A DNA stretch of 64,000 nucleotides from Macrothele yani (Eukaryota; Arthropoda; Arachnida; Araneae; Macrothelidae). Positions 22,059 to 33,523 of this stretch are shown one piece after another (within the stretch, counting starts at the first letter, position 1; every line of letters begins with the position of its first letter). A program made the translations under genes and the position numbers. The notes beneath the pieces were generated by a model, which was not told the origin of the DNA, ran no database searches, and saw only the letters and a program-made list of their open reading frames with translations. Location of the stretch: NCBI GenBank assembly GCA_039090855.1, contig CM077013.1, positions 139,955,240 to 140,019,239 of the forward strand, given 5' to 3'.

Positions 22059-22226
22059 CTGATAAGAATGGCATGCAAATCTGAACCAGAAACAGGAATC
22101 TGATAAAAATGGCACGCAAATCTGAACCAGAAACAGGAATCTGATAAAAATGGCACGCAAATCTGAACCAGAAACAGGAATCTGAAAAAAATGGCACGCA
22201 AATCTGAACCAGAAACAGGAATCTGC
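22059..22226. repeat. 41 bp minisatellite, ~4 units
   Basis: Unit GGCACGCAAATCTGAACCAG followed by AAACAGGAATCTGATAAAAAT, starting at 22070, 22111, 22152 and 22193. As 41 is not a multiple of three, the minus strand is open in all three frames across the array. Confidence 0.95.
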
Positions 22227-22328
22227 AAGGCACAACGGCAAAAGTAATAAGAAGCACCTTTTCTTTCGTGTTAATAGCTACGCAAGTTGCATGTCACCTG
22301 ACAAGGCATGCCAAGCTGTGTACATACC

Positions 22329-23699
22329 TACTATACCGTGCAAATTAATTGGGACAAGCTATTTTATTCTCAGAATTGTAATGTGATCTCCAGTTGATGT
22401 CGGAAACCCACGTAAACTGGTTTTATCAGCGGTGAGGTGGTGTGACTGTTAGAATCTGATAGTAAGAATGTAATTGGACCGGTTTTAAACAGGAAATAGG
22501 CATTTCAGCTTCAGTTGCGAGCTTTCGTGTGTGACAGGTGGATGTTAGTTTTTGGCTCTCTGTGAGTACGTGTTGCTTTCGTGTATTGAAAAAGGGATAT
22601 TTCCCCAAGGAAGCGCGTGCAAAAATAATTACTCTAAAGGATCACACTTCTATGACAGTGAGAGATATCGCTTCTGCAGTTGGTGTAGGCAAATCAAGTG
22701 TATCAAGACTGCTTACGTGATACAATGTATCTGGATCATCGTCTCCAAAAAGGAGAGGTAAATGTGGAAGAAAACGGAAAACAACTCCACGAACCGATAA
22801 ATATCTAATCAGAATAGTAAAATGAATAAAAAAAAACAAGCACCGACCTTCAAAGAGATTTATTGGCTAGTGGTTGTGATGTTAGTGATTCAACTGTACG
22901 CCGTAGGCTTCTGGAAGTTGGCCTGAAGGCAAGAAGACCAACGAAAAAACAATATTTTAATGCAAAAATAAAGATAAAACGTTTAGCATGGGCCAAAAAA
23001 TATAAATAATAGACTGCTGACGACTGGAAAAAGATAATTTTCAGTGAAGAAACTCATTTATTTATGCAGGGTTACCAAACAAATGTCGTTAGACGAAGCA
23101 ACTGTGAACTCTTAAGACTTGAGCATGTCAAACAAACTGTAAAACACCCTCTGAAAAAGATGTTTTGGGGTTTTTTAACATCAAATGGCACTGGAAGCTT
23201 AGTTCTTGTTCAAGGTATGATGAATTCAGCCAAGTACGTAGAAATATTTTAACGTAGGATTGTTCCATTCTTGCAAACTTTTGACGGGACATTTCAACAT
23301 GACTTGGCCCCATGTCACATTTCGAAATTGGTCAAAAATTTCATGCTGGAAAATCAAATTCATTTGCTTGATTGGCCTGGAAATTTACCAGACTTAAATC
23401 CAATGGAAAACTTGTGGAATATTTTGAAGAGACGTTTAGGTAAAATGGACCAAAGAACGCATGATAACGAATGCTATAAAAGTGTGGTTCCACGATTATG
23501 AAGTCAAAAATATGTGCACTCAATTAGTGGAGTCAATGCCAAAACGAATTCAAGAGGTCATTTCTGCTAAAGGATGACATACTTCATACTAATACAGGTA
23601 TTTATCAGTGTATATCAAGGCATAGAATGATATAAAGGCATAGTTTTGGAAAAAGAGTGATTTTTTAGTTTGTCTCAATTAATTTGCACAGTATAGTAG
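22329..23699 (+). mobile_element. Tc-8: Tc1-type transposon
   Basis: TIRs CCGTGCAAATTAATTGGGAC (22337) and the complement GTCTCAATTAATTTGCACAG (to 23691), flanked by TATA-containing ends. Confidence 0.9.
22584..23592 (+). pseudogene. Tc1 transposase relic (Tc-8)
   Basis: N-terminal KKGYFPKEARAKIITLKDHT and the helix-turn-helix MTVRDIASAVGVGKSSVSRL are readable, followed by a GRKRKTTPRT linker. Later landmarks in shifted frames are IFSEETHLFMQ (first catalytic D changed to E, ~23045), TFQHDLAPCH (second D, ~23300), NLPDLNPMENLW (E, ~23400) and a C-terminus VESMPKRIQEVISAKG followed by TGA where G is expected. Multiple frameshifts. Confidence 0.85.
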
Positions 23700-23737
23700 T
23701 CCCTGCACGCTAGTGATGTCGGGGCTAGAGACTAAGC

Positions 23738-23940
23738 TTCCTTTGTTTGGGATTTAATGACAACCTTGAACAACTCGATGGGATATAAGCAGTAGCCTGT
23801 CCCTAATTTAGGTAACTGGTTCCATGGAAGGGAGAGAGCCAGTGCAGTAAGACAAGCACGACGTCCATGATCCACCGGGATTCGAACATGGATGAACATT
23901 AAGAAGCCAGAGCTTAGGCGACTGCTTCATCGTGGCTTCA
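23738..23940 (-). repeat. Diverged SINE-A (minus)
   Basis: GGGATTTAATGACAACC, CCTGTCCCTAATTTAGG and CACCGGGATTCGAAC in the expected order. Confidence 0.75.
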
Positions 23941-24383
23941 GGTGGGTGGACACCATAAAGAATTTTTGTTCATTTTTTAAAATATCTTTTCAATATTTGG
24001 AACACAAGAAGTTAAGCATCTAATTAGTAATATTTGTTAAAAAAAAGTTAGAAAATGTGCAGCTAATTAATTTTAATTAATTAATGGTATTTTGTAACAC
24101 TAATAACTTGAAAAATTTTTAATGCAGAATAATAATTCTTTTTTCTAAACAATAAATCAAGATACTTACTATGCAATGAACTACAGTCGTAGTTGTGACA
24201 CAATTATTCAAAGTGATATATTTTTTTTCTGAAAATTTAATGAAAAAAATGTAGAAGTTCTACATTCGATGTCACATATCTCCAAATGTATTTGTTCCAA
24301 GCAAAGCCTTTAGTTCATTGCACAACAGACATAACAGAGATGAAATACACCCAACAAAAATTGAGATTGAACCATTTCTTTTA
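23941..24383. other. Very AT-rich, nothing recognised
   Basis: No supported feature. Confidence 0.5.
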
Positions 24384-25171
24384 TTAAGATATCACTGTTA
24401 TCGCATTTCGAAACATGAAAATTTTCAAATTTGAGAAAATAGCAAAATAAGTTATTCTTGTTGAAAAGAATGGATAATATATTTGAATGAATTTAAAAGC
24501 TACCATATTTGTAGGTCTCCCCTTCATTTGTCTTTTGTATGTCCAGTTTTGCCTTTCTTTTTCTCCTCTCAAGATTTTTCTAGCCATTTTTGCTTCGGGT
24601 GTTGCAACAACGATGTCTCAGGATAAACGCTGAATATCAAGGGACCTCAGTTCCTTGGTTGTATAGTAGCCCAGTGTGCCAGCAAGTGTTGTAAAAACTT
24701 CTTGGAGTCCTTCATAACCCTCACTGAAGGTGATAACTGCAGCACTAACACCAAAACATAGTGTAGATATGCCAACGAAAGTAATATTTGGTATTATCTG
24801 CCATATAAGACTATTAAAACACTCATTTGCATTTTGAGTTTTCCATGGAGGCACTTAGCTAAAAGCTTTTCATTGCACAGTTCCATGTATGTAGTTTTTA
24901 CTTGATTTTGTACATCTATTTGGAAGATATTTCTCTTCCTTGAAGTGGACATTTGGTGTAACTAAGGATTTTTGGTATTCGCACCAGCTGTTCTCGCCTT
25001 ATAGGCACTGCCCATGTCAAACTTAACCATTTGATGGCCTTTTGACAATGTACATATATTTTTTAAAAGAGTAAAATACACAAAAGCAAATTCAAAACAA
25101 TCTGGTTGGATTTTCAATAAAAAGGTAACATGCCAACAATCAACTTTCGACTTCTCATGCGAATGGAACAA
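24384..25171 (-). pseudogene. C-terminal part of a probable MULE-like transposon protein
   Basis: Frames at 24618-24854 and 24384-24587 are in the same phase and separated by one TGA. They read KTQNANECFNSLIWQIIPN, later YYTTKELRSLDIQRLS, then KMARKILRGEKERQ. This NxNExFNxxxW...P...KxLRSLxxxR...RxxxRGxKxxQ layout resembles a C-terminal region I recall from invertebrate transposon-linked proteins with MULE-type domains; that family assignment is from memory. Upstream frame 24962-25171 joins by frameshift (ELCNEKLLAKCLHGK). No TIRs identified. Confidence 0.4.
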
Positions 25172-25796
25172 AAAGCACTGACAACAGTTGCAACCAAAAC
25201 AGTTACGGTTTAAATGGCCCTGTTACGGTTACAAATGCCATGTTCCCACTTCAGAGAAAATATTATTACTTAATAAATATTGAATAAAGGAAATTATAGT
25301 TAAATACAAAATCCTAACCGAATTTGACAAAATTGTACAACTTTCGCCAAACATGGAATACCATTTCCGGTGAAAATATTGAAACAATACAACTTTCAAA
25401 AAATCATATCATATGCTATACTCTGTCTTTTCGCATAAATTTAACATTTTTGGAAAGAAGATAAGTGGAAGATATAGAAAAAACGAATTTCAAAAAATTC
25501 AATTTTTTTAACAAAAATTATTTTTTCAGGGTGTCCGCCCGCTTTAAAGTCGCCAATAAGACTGTATTGCCGAGCAGACATTACAGCAAGTAACGTTCTG
25601 TAAACACGTGTCTAGTATTTTTTTTTTTTTTACATCAAGTCACATTGCCGAACGTCTGAAAGCAGTTGAAACGCCAGCTATTGGGGGAAAGGGGGTAAGC
25701 ATATACGCAGAGGACAGATTTTAAAATGCTTGGCAGAAATTTTGACAGAAAAACTCCGTTCATGTACATTTTACCCAACCCTGATGATGCTATCCC
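25172..25796. other. AT-rich with a TIR-like CAGGGTGTCC
   Basis: CAGGGTGTCCGCCCGC at 25528 resembles a mariner-type end; no partner was found. Nothing else recognised. Confidence 0.4.
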
Positions 25797-26012
25797 CGCC
25801 GCCCCAGGAGCGCAGTGGTCTAAGCGCTGGCTTATGAGTCCGAGAAGGGTCCATGTTCGAATCCCGGTGAGGCATGGATGTTGTGTTTGCCTTACGGCAC
25901 TGGTTCTCTCCCTTCCGTGGAATCAGTGGTCCTAAATTAGGGACGGGCGACTGCTTATAGCCCATGGAGTTGCTCACGGTGGCCGTTAAAACTCCAATAA
26001 AAAAAAATAAAA
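25797..26012 (+). repeat. SINE-A (plus)
   Basis: Head (GCGCAGTGG; GTTCGAATCCC), body and A-rich tail. First of a run of five SINE-A-related pieces. Confidence 0.9.
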
Positions 26013-26172
26013 AGCAGTCGGGCAGTCTCTAATTTAGGGCCACTTGTTCTAGGGAAGGGATAGAGCCAATGCCGTAAGACAAACACAACATCCATGCTTA
26101 TCTGGTATTCGAACCCCTACCCATCTCGAATGAATGATCGGAAGTCAACGTTTCGCAACGATTGGGCACCGA
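26013..26172 (-). repeat. SINE-A (minus), diverged
   Basis: GCAGTCGGGCAGTCTCTAAT, CACAACATCCATGC, GGTATTCGAACC. It lacks its tail end and abuts the poly-A of the preceding copy. Confidence 0.75.
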
Positions 26173-26237
26173 GCAGTAAGCTTAATTCTTCAGCATGGAA
26201 ATGGAAGCTGCAATTGACATCACAATTCTTGAAATCG

Positions 26238-26482
26238 GCCGCCCTAGTGACTGAGTAGTCTGGTTTCTGACCAGACCCCAAGATTCTAGTCCCTGATGTT
26301 TCTTCTGAGCATTCTCCAGAGATACGTCCGGGTTCGAATCCCAATAAGGCATGGATTTTGTGTTTGCTTTATGGCAGTGCTTCACTCTCCATTCCCTGCA
26401 ACCAGTGGCTCTAAATCAGGAACTTGTTACTGCATATAGCCCTGCGAGTTGCTCACGGTGGTCTTTAACCCCCAAATAAACA
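26238..26482 (+). repeat. SINE-A (plus), diverged head
   Basis: B box GGTTCGAATCCC at 26332, body with TTTAACCCCCAAATAAACAAAC tail shape. The head carries an extra ~30 bp. Confidence 0.75.
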
Positions 26483-26484
26483 AA

Positions 26485-26760
26485 CAGTCCAGGATAGAGA
26501 GAGGTTGGTGCGTTTGTCTGATGGCGTTGGCTCTGTCCTTTCCCTGGAAGCTCTGCCCCCAAATTAGGGAAGGGTGACTGCTTATAGCCCATCTAGTTGC
26601 TCACAGGGATTGTTAAATCCCAAACAAAGAGTCCCGGATAGAAAATGGTTGGTGCATTTGTCTGATGGTGTCCTTTTTATGGAAGCTTTGGCCCCAATTA
26701 AGGAGGGTTAACTACTTATAACCCCTGCTCATATTTGTTGTTAAACCCTACAACAAGTAC
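26485..26760 (+). repeat. Two tandem SINE-A tail fragments (plus)
   Basis: 26485-26631 and 26632-26760 both begin near GGATAGA, then GGTTGGTGC(G/A)TTTGTCTGATGG, and end in a GTTAAA(T/C)CC tail, so a headless SINE-A derivative was duplicated in tandem. Confidence 0.75.
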
Positions 26761-26786
26761 TTTAAATTGAACTATTTATAGCTATA

Positions 26787-29700
26787 AAGGGTGTCCCACG
26801 ATTCATTGTACAGTGGAATATCTCGTGATCTGACGAAGCTATTGAGGTGTAACAAAAAGCAGTGTAAATTAGTGAAGATGAGTTACCACGGAATGCAAAG
26901 TTGACCCCCATCCCCGGGGTTTAGGGGAATGGGAGGGAAATGAAAACGAAAATCTGCGATAAAAAAATTTCTTCAATGTACAACGTATGTCCAAAGACTG
27001 CTCATTTGAAAGCCATGCTTGTGAACAAATCATTAGCGAAAACACAATTGAATTTCACCGAAAGCGCGCGAAATGGCGGGGGTGAGAAATGTGATGTACC
27101 ATGTCTCCAAAACCCCAGAAATAACCCAGAAAGGAAACTGTTCGTTGCAAATTTAGATGAATGGAGGCGTGAAATAAACATGCTATAGGATATTGGCACC
27201 TCCCCGATCCTCATAGCGGGTCAAAAAGACGAGGCGGTGCACCATCTGGCTGAAACCATGGGTTTTCCGATTCACTTAGTGTAGGTCCTCCAGTAAACTA
27301 CGCAGAATATCGCAAAATACCATTGTGGTTGTAACACATGCTGCGCCATAAGTGCAATCCCCATACTCATTGAAGCAGATTACGGCTCATCGAGGGTGAA
27401 TGTACGACATTCCGCGAATAAATGCAAATTGTGCCCTTGGCAGATTCCATTGGTCTGTGTTATGCGATGTAAAAAAACACATGAAATACCGAACAGTAGA
27501 CACAACAGCTTGTGCAGTTAACTGTTCTCCCGTGTTGGAGGGAGAGGGGGTGTAAGTTAGAAGTGGACGAAAAACATCGCGAAAATGAGTTTGCGGTGTA
27601 AAAGATATCTACCAAAAGACAGCCGCTTTCGATGTCGTCATAGGGAATATCGCCATGTTAGCGTTCACGGGATTATGCATATTTTGTACGAAGCTACGTA
27701 CCAAGAGGTGTGAGGTCATACGTTCCTTGCTCAGCAACACCTAAACCAACTGAATACATGTCGCAGTGCGAGGGATTATGCAAATATCGTATGAGACTAC
27801 GTTTCCTGAAGTGAGATGTCAGACGACGTATGAACGGTGTTCCTGTACTCTCACTGAATGCTGGCATTTCCTGCTGTAATCGTTTTGTAGACAGTAGTGT
27901 CGTTCAGTGGTATTCCGTAATTATTGCACAGCGTTGTCAACCAAGTTTTTCAGGTCAGTTTGTTTTCTTTAATTTCTTTAACCTGCGAAGACCATAAGGT
28001 ACGATGGTGTTCTCCAATGATGAATATGTAGATATGCTACTGATTTACGGAGAGTGTAAACGAAATTGTCGTTCAGCAGCCTAAATGTACAAAGAGAAAT
28101 ATCCAGATCGTCATCCGCCTAGTAAAAACTTATTTCGACATGTGGAACACAAACTGCGCAGTAGTGGCACATTGCCATCCAGGAAAAAGGCGTACCATCC
28201 AGAAATTGCAACTGATGAGTCACATGCTACTGCAGTACTGGATACATTTCATTTGAATCCATGTACCTCATTGCGACAAGTATCCGGTGAAGTAGGCATT
28301 TTGAAAACATCTGTGCACCGTATTTTACGCAATAACTAATATCATCCTTACACGCTGCACTTAACACAAGGATTAGAGGCCAATGATCCGGAAAGGTGGT
28401 TAGAATTCCTGGCCTGTTTCTCTGTCCTCATGAACAATGTCAGCGTTAAGGCGAAAATTCTATGGAGCGATGAAGCACAGTTCCACAACAATGGAGTTGT
28501 AAATCGGCACAATTGCCATTATTGGAAGGACATAAATCCTCAATGGATGAGACAAACATGGTTTCAGCGTGTTTGCGGTATAAACGTATGGTGTGGCATG
28601 CTGAATAACCACATCGTAGGTCCTTATTTTTACGAAGGTATTTTGACACGCAATCGTTACCTTCATTTCCTGAGGAATATTTTACCTGGGTTGCTAGAGG
28701 ACATACCACTAAGTGAATGGCAGAACATGTGGTTTCAGCACGATTGTGCACCACCGCATACTTTTCGCCCTGTGACAGAATATTTGAATGTTCACTTTCC
28801 TAACCGATGGATTGGTACCCATGGACCAATCAAGTGGCCTCCGAGATCTCCTAATTTGACACCACTAGATTATTTCCTATGGGGTCATTTGAAAACAGTT
28901 GTTTATTCAAATGAAGTGCATACACTGGACGAACTTCAACAAAGAATACGTTCAGAATGTGGAAGAATATCGCCCAGAAGTGTGCAATCAGCAACACAGA
29001 AAGCACTTATGACCAGATTCGAAATGTGTCTCCAGAACAATGGTGGTCACTTTGAACACGTAATGTGATGTGGTCGTAGTTTGCTTCCTTTTATGTTTTG
29101 TTATCCAGTTGAACAGCTAATCTGCACACATGATATGTTGTCTAGGCTGAGGACTGCTCTGACATCCAGCAAGTTCCACACTCTGGAATTAACGTAGACC
29201 CGAACTTGTGCATGCAGGCACGAACACATTTGGACACTTTATTTTAGGTCATAAGTCATAAGACCTGTACTTTCCAATATGGAAATAAAAATTGTTTTTT
29301 CTGTCTCGAAACAGTGACTCTTCGGTGTTGTATCCATTTTGTTGTTTAGTTAGCATGCGTAATGTCATCGGTGCATCCAAACAACAAACAGTACTGGCTC
29401 GTCACGGCACACACATTACGTGGATGTGTACAACTGCAGGGGTCTGGTAGAATGTTGTTTCATGCCTCCATGTATCTACATTTGCAACGAACAGTTTTCT
29501 TTCTTGGTTATTTCTGGGGTTTTGGACACATGGAACATCACATTTCGCACCCCCGCCATTTCGCGCGCTTTCGGTGAAATTCAATTGTGTTTTCGCTAAT
29601 GATCTGTTCATAAGCATGGCTTTCAAATGAGCAGTCTTTGGACATACGTTGTACATTGACAAAATTTTTTATCGCAGATTTTCGTTTTCATTTTCCTCCC

Positions 29701-29845
29701 ATTCCCCAAAACCCCGGGGAAGGGGGTCAACTTTTGCATTCCGTGGTAGCTCATCTTCACTAATTTACATTGCTTTTTGTTTCACTTCAATAGCTTCGTC
29801 CGATCACGAGATATTCCACTGTCCAATTAATCGTGGGACACCCTG
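26787..29845 (+). mobile_element. Tc-9: 3.06 kb mariner-superfamily transposon with ~390 bp TIRs
   Basis: Arms 26787-~27180 and ~29450-29845 are inverted copies (GGGTGTCCCACGATT end; GGAATATCTCGTGATC; GTACAACGTATGTCCAAAGA). TA flanks at 26785-26786 and 29846-29847. One transposase frame lies inside. Both arms hold an ~80-codon frame in matching orientation; I regard this as a by-product of arm identity. Confidence 0.9.
28004..29068 (+). pseudogene. DDD transposase with DUF4817-like N-terminus, two stops (Tc-9)
   Basis: Single reading phase from ATG at 28004 to 29068, broken only by TAA at 28082-28084 and TAA at 28337-28339. N-terminus VFSNDEYVDMLLIYGECKRN, then YPDRHPPSKNLFRHVEHKLR, fits the DUF4817 helix-turn-helix that precedes many arthropod mariner-type transposases. 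Catalytic residues are all visible: LWSDEAQFHNNG (D, ~28465), WFQHDCAPPHT (D, ~28745) and WPPRSPNLTPLDYFLWGHLK (third D, ~28865). Length ~354 codons, normal for the group. The intact triad and only two nonsense codons indicate a fairly young copy. Confidence 0.85.
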
Positions 29846-29849
29846 TATG

Positions 29850-30082
29850 GCCGCCCCGGTGGCGCAGTGGCCTAAGCCATGGTCTCTGATCATTCGTCCG
29901 AATGGGGTCCGGGTTCGAATCCCGGTGAGGCATGGATGTTGTGTTTGTCTTACGACACTGGCTCTCTCCCTTCCCTGGAACTAGAACTAGTGACCCTAAA
30001 TTAGGGACGGGCGACTGCTTATAGCCCATTGAGTTGGTCACGGTGGTCGTTAAACCTCCAATCCCAAAAAAAAAAAAAAAAA
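29850..30082 (+). repeat. SINE-A (plus), inserted at the end of Tc-9
   Basis: Target duplication ACACCCTGTATG at 29838-29849 and 30083-30094. The duplicated site spans the outer end of the Tc-9 TIR. Confidence 0.95.
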
Positions 30083-30239
30083 ACACCCTGTATGTCTGAA
30101 CACAGAAAACTGATACTCTTAAGATCAGGAAGTGCTCCCAAAACGAAATGATTAATTTTGGAGTTGTTTAGGTTTTTCTCTTTTCATAAATAATTAGCGT
30201 TCGGTGATATTTTTATAATATTGATTTTGTGTGATGTTT

Positions 30240-30483
30240 GTTTTCACTATGGAGTTGAACGACCAGTATGAGCTTTGGTGCTCATGATCGTCGCGACTTT
30301 GTAGCTTAGGGCTGCAAGGAGAAATCCCGCCCCTCATTTAGGGTTGCTTGTTCTAATAAAGGGAGAGAACCAGTGCTGTGAGAAAAACATACCACTTATG
30401 CTTCCAGTGAGACTCGAACCCGGGTGCATCTCGTTCGTTTTTCCAGAAACCTGCTCCTCTGACCACTGGCCTACTACGGCGCG
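30240..30483 (-). repeat. Diverged SINE-A (minus)
   Basis: CTCATTTAGGGTTGCTTG, GAGAGAACCAGTGCTGTG, GAGACTCGAACCCGGG; contains an extra ~25 bp in the body. Confidence 0.7.
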
Positions 30484-30487
30484 TGCG

Positions 30488-30708
30488 CATTTTTTTTTTA
30501 ATTAGGCGGGTTTAATAACCACAGCGGGCGATAATGAGCAGTTGCCTGTCCTACTTTAAGGCAACTGATCACAGAGAAAGGAGACAGTGCCATAAGACAA
30601 ACACAACATCCGTGCGTCATCGAGATTCGAACCCGGACTCATCTCAAATGAACAGCCAGAAGCCACCGTGAGCGTAAGGAAGCTGAGCACATGAACCACC
30701 CCACAGTT
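30488..30708 (-). repeat. Diverged SINE-A (minus)
   Basis: T-run, GGGTTTAATAACCACAGCGG, ATAAGACAAACACAACATCC, GAGATTCGAACCCGGAC. Confidence 0.8.
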
Positions 30709-30713
30709 GATTG

Positions 30714-30923
30714 ATGGATTGGAGGTTTAACGACTATTGTGAGCAACTCAATGGGCTATAAGCAGTCGCCAGTCTCTAATTTAGAGCTACTGGTTCAAAG
30801 GGTAGGGAGAGAGCCAGTGTCGTAAGGCAAACAACATCTATGCCTCGCAGGGATTCGAACCCGGACCCCTTTCGGACTAATGATCAGTAGCCATCGCTTA
30901 GACCACTGGGCCACCTGGGCGCC
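30714..30923 (-). repeat. SINE-A (minus)
   Basis: Well preserved: GATTGGAGGTTTAACGACTA to the head at 30923, with CCACAGTT at both flanks as a likely short duplication. Third minus copy in a row. Confidence 0.85.
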
Positions 30924-31109
30924 CCACTCCACAGTTTCAAAAGGCTTTTGAAGGCATGCGAGGGCTGAGTTATGTTAATTGAAAACAAGGGGAACTATGC
31001 TAAAAACCTCAAGTTGATACTGTCAGTAACACTTTAATATTTCAAAATTTCTGCTACTAATAACTTGCAGCTATGCTTCCTTTAAAGGAACACATTGCGG
31101 ATTGTGTTT

Positions 31110-31320
31110 TTTCTTGTTTCGGGATTTCATGACTACCGTGAGCAACTCAATAGGCTATAAGCTGTCTTCCGTCCCTAAATTGGGGTCACTTGCTCTAGGA
31201 AGGGGAGAGAGCCAGTGCCGTGGTACAAAACACAGTATCAATGCCGCACTCGAGATTTCAACCCGAACCCATCTCGCACAAATTATTAGTGACCATCTCT
31301 TGTCACCAATCGGTCACCTA
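31110..31320 (-). repeat. Diverged SINE-A (minus)
   Basis: GGGATTTCATGACTACCGTG, AGGCTATAAGCTGTC, GAGAGAGCCAGTGCCGTG. Confidence 0.75.
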
Positions 31321-32152
31321 GATTGCATTTTAACTTACCCTTGTACTTTGAATTGCTTTCAGTGAATTTTGAACATCAAGGCGATGTCAATTCATCCTTT
31401 TCATGCCAACTTGCTAGGTAAATGGCATTCCAATAACTACCAAACTGCTCCAAGACAGGAAATTACGCCGCACAACTAATTAGTATCTTTTTTCTCAGAT
31501 GAGTCAACCAAGTTGGCCTAATATCACACAAATGAAAGATGAACTATTATTTTGTTCAGCAGGACAATGAATTAGGGACATTTTTCGGGCGAGTCATTGA
31601 AAAATAATTAACGAATAAGAAAGGAAACAATTAAAATACGCTCAGATTGACGGTGTTTAAATCGCACCAGTGACATACATTTTCAGATAAGTTTTTCATT
31701 GAAGTTTCCTTACTGCCTTTTTATCGTAATTAATTTGGGTTGTTCTCAGAAGTCGTTGACTTCAATCGGTCGTTGTGTTAGCTAACCCGGATACGGTAGC
31801 ATTGATTTTAGCATACTATGCTAATTGACATTGCTTACGATTGTTAATGTCCACGTGATCCTGCAAACTGAAACTCATAGAAGAAAGTTCCTGTTTAAAT
31901 ATTTACCCTCTATAAGTATGCTACATTTGAATCAAAATCGGGACAGTCTCCTCTGTCGCCCAGTGGTCAAACATGCTGGCTCCTGGCAAATCTTTCGATT
32001 TTGGCCAGGGTGTTAGTGCAAATTGCTCATCGTGTTCTTGTTGACGCAACAAAAATCCTGCAAAAAGATCCGATTGGCACATCAAGGGATGAACTCCTGA
32101 AATTTCCTGAACATGTTCTCAAAAACGTTTTTATACCTGCTAATTTTTTATG
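31321..32152. other. AT-rich, no gene recognised
   Basis: A tRNA-like GCCCAGTGGTCAAACATGCT at 31959 may be a solitary SINE head; the rest is unidentified. Confidence 0.4.
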
Positions 32153-32305
32153 CTTGTTTGGGGGTTTAACGACTACCGTGCGCAAGTCGATGCACCATAA
32201 GCAGTTGCCTGGCTCTAATTTGGAGCCATTAGTTCAATGTAGAGAGAGAGAGAGAGAGCCAGGCCGTAAGACAAACACAACATCCATGCCTCGCCGGCAT
32301 TCGAT
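32153..32305 (-). repeat. SINE-A (minus), truncated at the B box
   Basis: Body with a (GA)n expansion at 32242-32258, then CCATGCCTCGCCGG, where repeat F begins. Confidence 0.8.
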
Positions 32306-32775
32306 TCTGGCGATACTTCAAGAGCTATTGTATTTCAAAGTTAAGGTAAGCAAAAAAGTGCTATCAGGTCGCGTTCCGGACACACTAGCAGCAACAGAAC
32401 CACGAAACTTTGTAGGCATGTAGGGCCATGGCCGAATTTTTGCACTTCGTCGCCCCTTTTTTTTTTTTCGATTTAGTTTACAAGAAATTAAAATTTTAAA
32501 TTTAACAAAATTCTCATTTTCGCGATGGGGTCCATTTTAAAAAACGGATATATGGCAAAGTGAAAATCATAACATATTGCAATTTTTGCAGCATAAACTT
32601 ACAACTATTATCCATCTTTTACAAAAACAAAAAAATTTGAGAAAAGGTCAATTTCTGATTTTTAAGCACGTAAAGGAAAGGACAGAACGGATTACTCTGC
32701 CTTCAGCGTTAACCACACCGGAAAGTTCTGGTCCCGTGACCTGCTGCCATGGTGACGCAGCTATTTTTAGCACTC
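32301..32775 (+). repeat. Dispersed repeat F, copy 2
   Basis: Same orientation and order as 1674-2150. Confidence 0.75.
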
Positions 32776-33523
32776 CTTTCTCATTGGGTGAAAGGACAGG
32801 CTACAATCAAACTGGTAATGATGCAATGCTTAATGACGTAGCGACGCTTTTAAAGTTCGGCGTTTTCAACCGGCATACGTGAATACCTAGGTAAATATAG
32901 GCTTTCGCCTCGTATACAAAAAGCAAAGAGGGAAAATACGAGGGTGTTCGTCCGCGAATTGTTCGACCTGAGATAAGAAAGAGAAAATGTATTTCGCCGT
33001 AGATTTCTAAGAACCCGTTCGCTATATAAACGTTTCTATTTGGAGAGAGCTGAAAATTTGGGGTACCATTTTATTCAGGTACACCGGCCACTTAAAGGGT
33101 GAAGGAATTGATTTCAAAACCTTTCCGAACTCAAACTCTCTTGCATTCCAATAATGATCAACATTGCTCTTTATTACCCCTGAACGAACAGAAATAGCTT
33201 CTTTAAATTTAGTGCCAACCGCTCCTTCAGCTTGGGAGTTAGGCATTCCCTGAAGTATGACTCAAAGAAGACATTTCCTTTAAATTACGCTTCAACTACG
33301 AACATCTTTCCTTTAATTGGGTCATATGAAGCAAGCTTTCTGACCTGACCCAAACACTGCTCCTATGCTAAATTTCTTCGTGTTAACTGGAAAGAATTTT
33401 CTTTTAAGTTGTTGTTCTGAAGAAATATTTATGTATGGCCCGACCAAAATGACTTTCACAAGCTTCATATCAATTATGGCACAATTTCTTCGTGAAGCTC
33501 GTATGAATGCAATCTGCACATAT
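32776..33523. other. No gene recognised
   Basis: Short open frames without motif support. Confidence 0.5.

Noticed and set aside
26940..27188. 82-codon frame with a similar one at 29402-29662
   Set aside because: Both lie in the inverted arms of Tc-9, so the similarity is that of the arms, not evidence for a second gene.
32001..32423. 140-codon frame
   Set aside because: It starts in unrecognised DNA and runs through a minus-strand SINE and repeat F; no domain.
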